Assembly (NCBI GenBank): GCA_905213725.1
Contig: CAJMJM010000034.1
Location: 1-15,688, forward strand
Source of the DNA: Collinsella aerofaciens
GTDB lineage: Bacteria > Actinomycetota > Coriobacteriia > Coriobacteriales > Coriobacteriaceae
Reading direction: 5' to 3'
Length of the DNA stretch: 15,688 nucleotides
A program made the position numbers and the translations under genes. Of this stretch, positions 13,483 through 15,688 are shown in pieces; position 1 is the stretch's first letter, and the number at the start of each line of letters is the position of its first letter. The notes below the pieces were generated by a model. It was not told the origin of the DNA. It made no database searches and saw only the letters and a program-made list of their open reading frames with translations.

Positions 13483-14892
13483 CTAGTTGTCATCATCGTC
13501 CATGGAGCCGTCGATGCCGGTTTTGGTTTCGTCGTTCATATTGAAATCGTCGTCTTTGGCGAAGGGATTCTTGAAAAAGCCCGTAGCATCGGGCTGAAGG
13601 CCCGAGAGCTTCATCCAGGGATTATCGAGCTCGGGCTTGGGCATGGCCTTGGCCTCGGGCGCAGTCTCGTTGCCGATAAGCTCGGACTCGTAGATGAAGG
13701 TGTCGTCGCCGAGCGCGTCATAGGCGGCGACCGGGTTGCCATCGGCATCGCGGTACGGTGTGCCCTTAAACACGGCGCCGTCATAGGCCACAAGCTGACG
13801 GCCGGTCTCATTCTCGAAGTAGTACACGAAGATGCCCTTGAGGGCCGCACAAAGCGGGATGGCAATAATCATGCCGATGGGGCCCATGAGTGCCGAGCCA
13901 ATAACGAGCGCCGTGAGGCTCATGATGGGATGCACCTGCACCGAGCTCTGCATGACCTTAGGAGAAATCACGTTGTCGGTGACGTTTTGCGCGACCATCG
14001 TCACGATGAGCGTCCATAACGCCAACATGGGGCTGAACATGAAACCGAGCACCGTGGCGATTGCTGCGCTCACCCAAGGACCGACGACCGGAACCAAATG
14101 CATGATGCCGGTAAAGATAGCCATGAGCGCCGCATACGGATGACCGATGATCATAAAACCGATAAAGGCGAGGAAACCACCGCAGATGGACGTCACGCCC
14201 ATACCGCGCATGTAGCCGCCGACAGAGCGAGAAAGGATGGCGACCATAAAGCGGTACGAGGTCTCCTTCTCCTGACCGATGATGGTGCAAATCTCGTGAT
14301 GCATGCGAGGGTAGTCGCAGGCCATCCAGTAGGCAAGCACCAGACCAAGGAAGATCACGAACAACTGCGAAGCCGTATTGGTGATGAGCGGGAACACACC
14401 GCGGCCAAGCTCGGCAGCGATCTGAGACACATACTTCGATGCCACGGCAACCAGCGACGAAAGATTATCGTCCAAATACTCCTTGAGCGGCGTGTTGTTG
14501 AGCGTCTTGGCATGCGAGATCATCTCGTTGAGATCGCCACCCGCAACACGAAGCTGCTCGGGCTGGCGGCTCAGGACTTCCATGATCTGACCAAAGAGAA
14601 TCGGCGACAAGATGCAAACGACACCGACGAGCACGGCAACAACAACAATTAGCGCAATAAGCGAACCGATGCAGCGATTCACGCCATGGTGCTCGAGCCA
14701 GTTGGTGATCGGGGACATCACAAAAGCAATGATGGAGCCAACGGCAAGAAACTCAATAACCGGTGCCAGGATGCCCATAAGGTTAAAGATGACAGCAGCA
14801 ATAACAATGCAGCCGACAACAGCCCAAATGCGCAGCGTCAGAACGCGGGTGTCGCGCAGCACGCGATCGGTTTGTTGGGGGTGCTCACTCAT
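13483..14892 (-). CDS. AI-2E family transporter (PerM/TqsA-like membrane protein)
   Basis: Members of this family are polytopic membrane proteins, first linked to autoinducer-2 export (TqsA) and in other cases to sodium/proton antiport, so the substrate cannot be read from sequence. Of 469 residues, hydrophobic segments lie at about 22-38, 42-62, 75-100, 170-192, 232-250, 253-273, 275-302 and 322-352. The family signatures are VPVVGPWVSA at 267-276 and DNVISPKVM at 306-314, followed by HPIMSLTALVIG. A soluble tail of about 110 residues (361-469) ends in a very acidic run, which is longer than usual. The ATG at 14892 overlaps the stop of the broken sigma gene as ATGA, so its translation was probably coupled to it. 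Confidence 0.92.
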   Translation of the reverse strand: MSEHPQQTDRVLRDTRVLTLRIWAVVGCIVIAAVIFNLMGILAPVIEFLAVGSIIAFVMSPITNWLEHHGVNRCIGSLIALIVVVAVLVGVVCILSPILFGQIMEVLSRQPEQLRVAGGDLNEMISHAKTLNNTPLKEYLDDNLSSLVAVASKYVSQIAAELGRGVFPLITNTASQLFVIFLGLVLAYWMACDYPRMHHEICTIIGQEKETSYRFMVAILSRSVGGYMRGMGVTSICGGFLAFIGFMIIGHPYAALMAIFTGIMHLVPVVGPWVSAAIATVLGFMFSPMLALWTLIVTMVAQNVTDNVISPKVMQSSVQVHPIMSLTALVIGSALMGPIGMIIAIPLCAALKGIFVYYFENETGRQLVAYDGAVFKGTPYRDADGNPVAAYDALGDDTFIYESELIGNETAPEAKAMPKPELDNPWMKLSGLQPDATGFFKNPFAKDDDFNMNDETKTGIDGSMDDDDN

Positions 14893-15680
14893 GAACGAAT
14901 CATCACTCCGTCGGGGTCGATCTTGTCCTGAATCTTCTTAAGCGTGCGGCGCAGCAGACGCGAGACCTGCACCTGCGAGATGCCCAGCTTCTTGGCAATC
15001 TCGAGCTGGGTCATGCCCTTCACAAAGCGCAGCTCGATCACCTCGCGCTCACGCGGCGAGAAATCGCGGATGGCTTCCTCGATCACCAGGCGGTCATCGG
15101 TAAAGTCGAGCTCGTTGTCATCGTCGGCGTAACGGTCGAGAATCGAGGGCGCATCGTCGGAATCGGACGCACCAGGAGCCTCGATGGGCACCGAGGTATA
15201 GGCCGAAGACGATTCCATAGCCTCGAGGACCTCATCGACAGTCACATCTAGATACTCAGCGCTCTCCTCAACCTTGGGCGAACGCTGCAGCTCGTTGGTA
15301 AGTTTGTCAGTAGCCTGGTTGACCTTGGCCGAGAGCTCCTGCAGACGACGCGGTACGCGCACACTCCAGCCCTTGTCGCGAAAATGGCGTTTGATCTCGC
15401 CCAGGATAGTGGGTGTCGCAAACGTCGTGAACTAGAGTCCGCTCGCGGGATCAAAACGGTCGATAGCCTTGAGCAAGCCCAGATAGCCGACCTGCATGAG
15501 GTCGTCGAGCGGCTCGCCGCGATTCTTAAATTTGTTGGCAAGAAACCTTACCAGGTTCATATGGGACATGACGAGCTGCTCACGGGCGTCCGGATCACCG
15601 GTCTCCTTGTAACGACGAAACAGCTCGCGAGTTTTCTCCTTGTCCCAAGCGGTCATTCCGCTACGGGAACGGTCGGTCAT
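14889..15680 (-). pseudogene. SigB/SigF-type sigma-70 factor interrupted by an in-frame amber codon
   Basis: Read through one TAG, this frame gives a 263-residue sigma factor of normal length for the general-stress/sporulation group (SigB, SigF). Codons 1-82 (15680-15435) hold region 1.2 to 2.3: NLVRFLANKF, DDLMQVGYLGLLKAIDRFDP. Codon 83 is TAG. Codons 84 onward continue without any shift into region 2.4, FTTFATPTILGEIKRHFRD, then region 3 (RVPRRLQELS) and the region 4 helix-turn-helix TQLEIAKKLGISQVQVSRLL. The first in-frame restart is GTG 15362, which would omit region 2.4. Neither fragment (82 or 157 residues) should recognise a promoter alone. The start ATG 15680 is near the window edge, so its ribosome-binding site and any upstream anti-sigma gene are out of view. 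A sequencing error is the main alternative. Confidence 0.85.
15432..15434 (-). other. In-frame TAG (codon 83) in the sigma factor gene
   Basis: The minus-strand codon between ...ASGL and FTTFATPTI is TAG. In relatives of this family one variable residue sits here, before the conserved F-x-T-[FY]-A-T-P. A single substitution from CAG, GAG, AAG or another one-step codon would produce it. TAG is the ordinary stop of recN, xseB, nusB, efp, pepP, yqeG, mltG, ruvX and the transporter here, which argues against general amber reassignment. Confidence 0.85.
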
Positions 15681-15688
15681 ATTAGATA

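Noticed and set aside
15432..15434. Amber codon reassignment (pyrrolysine or suppressor tRNA) as the explanation of the sigma TAG
   Set aside because: TAG is the normal stop of nine other genes in the window, and no suppressor or pyl gene is visible; not excluded for site-specific readthrough.
136..15680. Mobile elements, prophage genes, CRISPR arrays or tRNA genes
   Set aside because: The whole window is accounted for by housekeeping genes in conserved order; no transposase, integrase, spaced repeat array or cloverleaf was found by eye.

Overview
The window is a compact, GC-rich stretch of bacterial chromosome that is almost fully coding, with nearly every gene on the minus strand. Protein sequences and gene order (alaS-ruvX-mltG-yqeG-aroK-aroB-like, then pepP, then efp-asp23-nusB-xseB-tlyA-nadK-recN) point to an actinobacterium of class Coriobacteriia, probably Collinsella or a close relative. 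The taxonomic call is inference from style and synteny; no rRNA is present. No tRNA, rRNA, CRISPR array, insertion sequence or phage gene was seen, and no gene-free stretch exceeds 300 bases.

Read in transcription order (right to left on the minus strand) there are four blocks. (1) 15680-13483: a SigB/SigF-type sigma-70 gene broken by one in-frame TAG, overlapping by ATGA an AI-2E-family membrane transporter; a hairpin plus T-run ends this unit. (2) 13330-6654: alanyl-tRNA synthetase, RuvX, MltG, YqeG-type HAD phosphatase, shikimate kinase and a degenerate AroB homologue, with short gaps or overlaps throughout and a promoter candidate before alaS. (3) 6521-5391: an M24 Xaa-Pro-type peptidase with its own strong terminator, preceded by a large imperfect palindrome. 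(4) 5230-136: efp, an Asp23/Gls24 protein, nusB, xseB, tlyA, nadK and recN, tightly packed and probably one operon. At the left edge a plus-strand gene ends and converges on recN across an 11-bp-stem inverted repeat.

Most genes are housekeeping: translation (alaS, efp), rRNA and transcription (nusB, ruvX, tlyA), cell wall (mltG), cofactor supply (nadK) and DNA repair (recN, xseB). Two loci stand out. The sigma factor is intact on both sides of a single amber codon at the region 2.3/2.4 boundary. The AroB homologue keeps its length, synteny and fold-level similarity but lacks all three metal ligands expected of 3-dehydroquinate synthase, while the shikimate kinase next to it looks intact.
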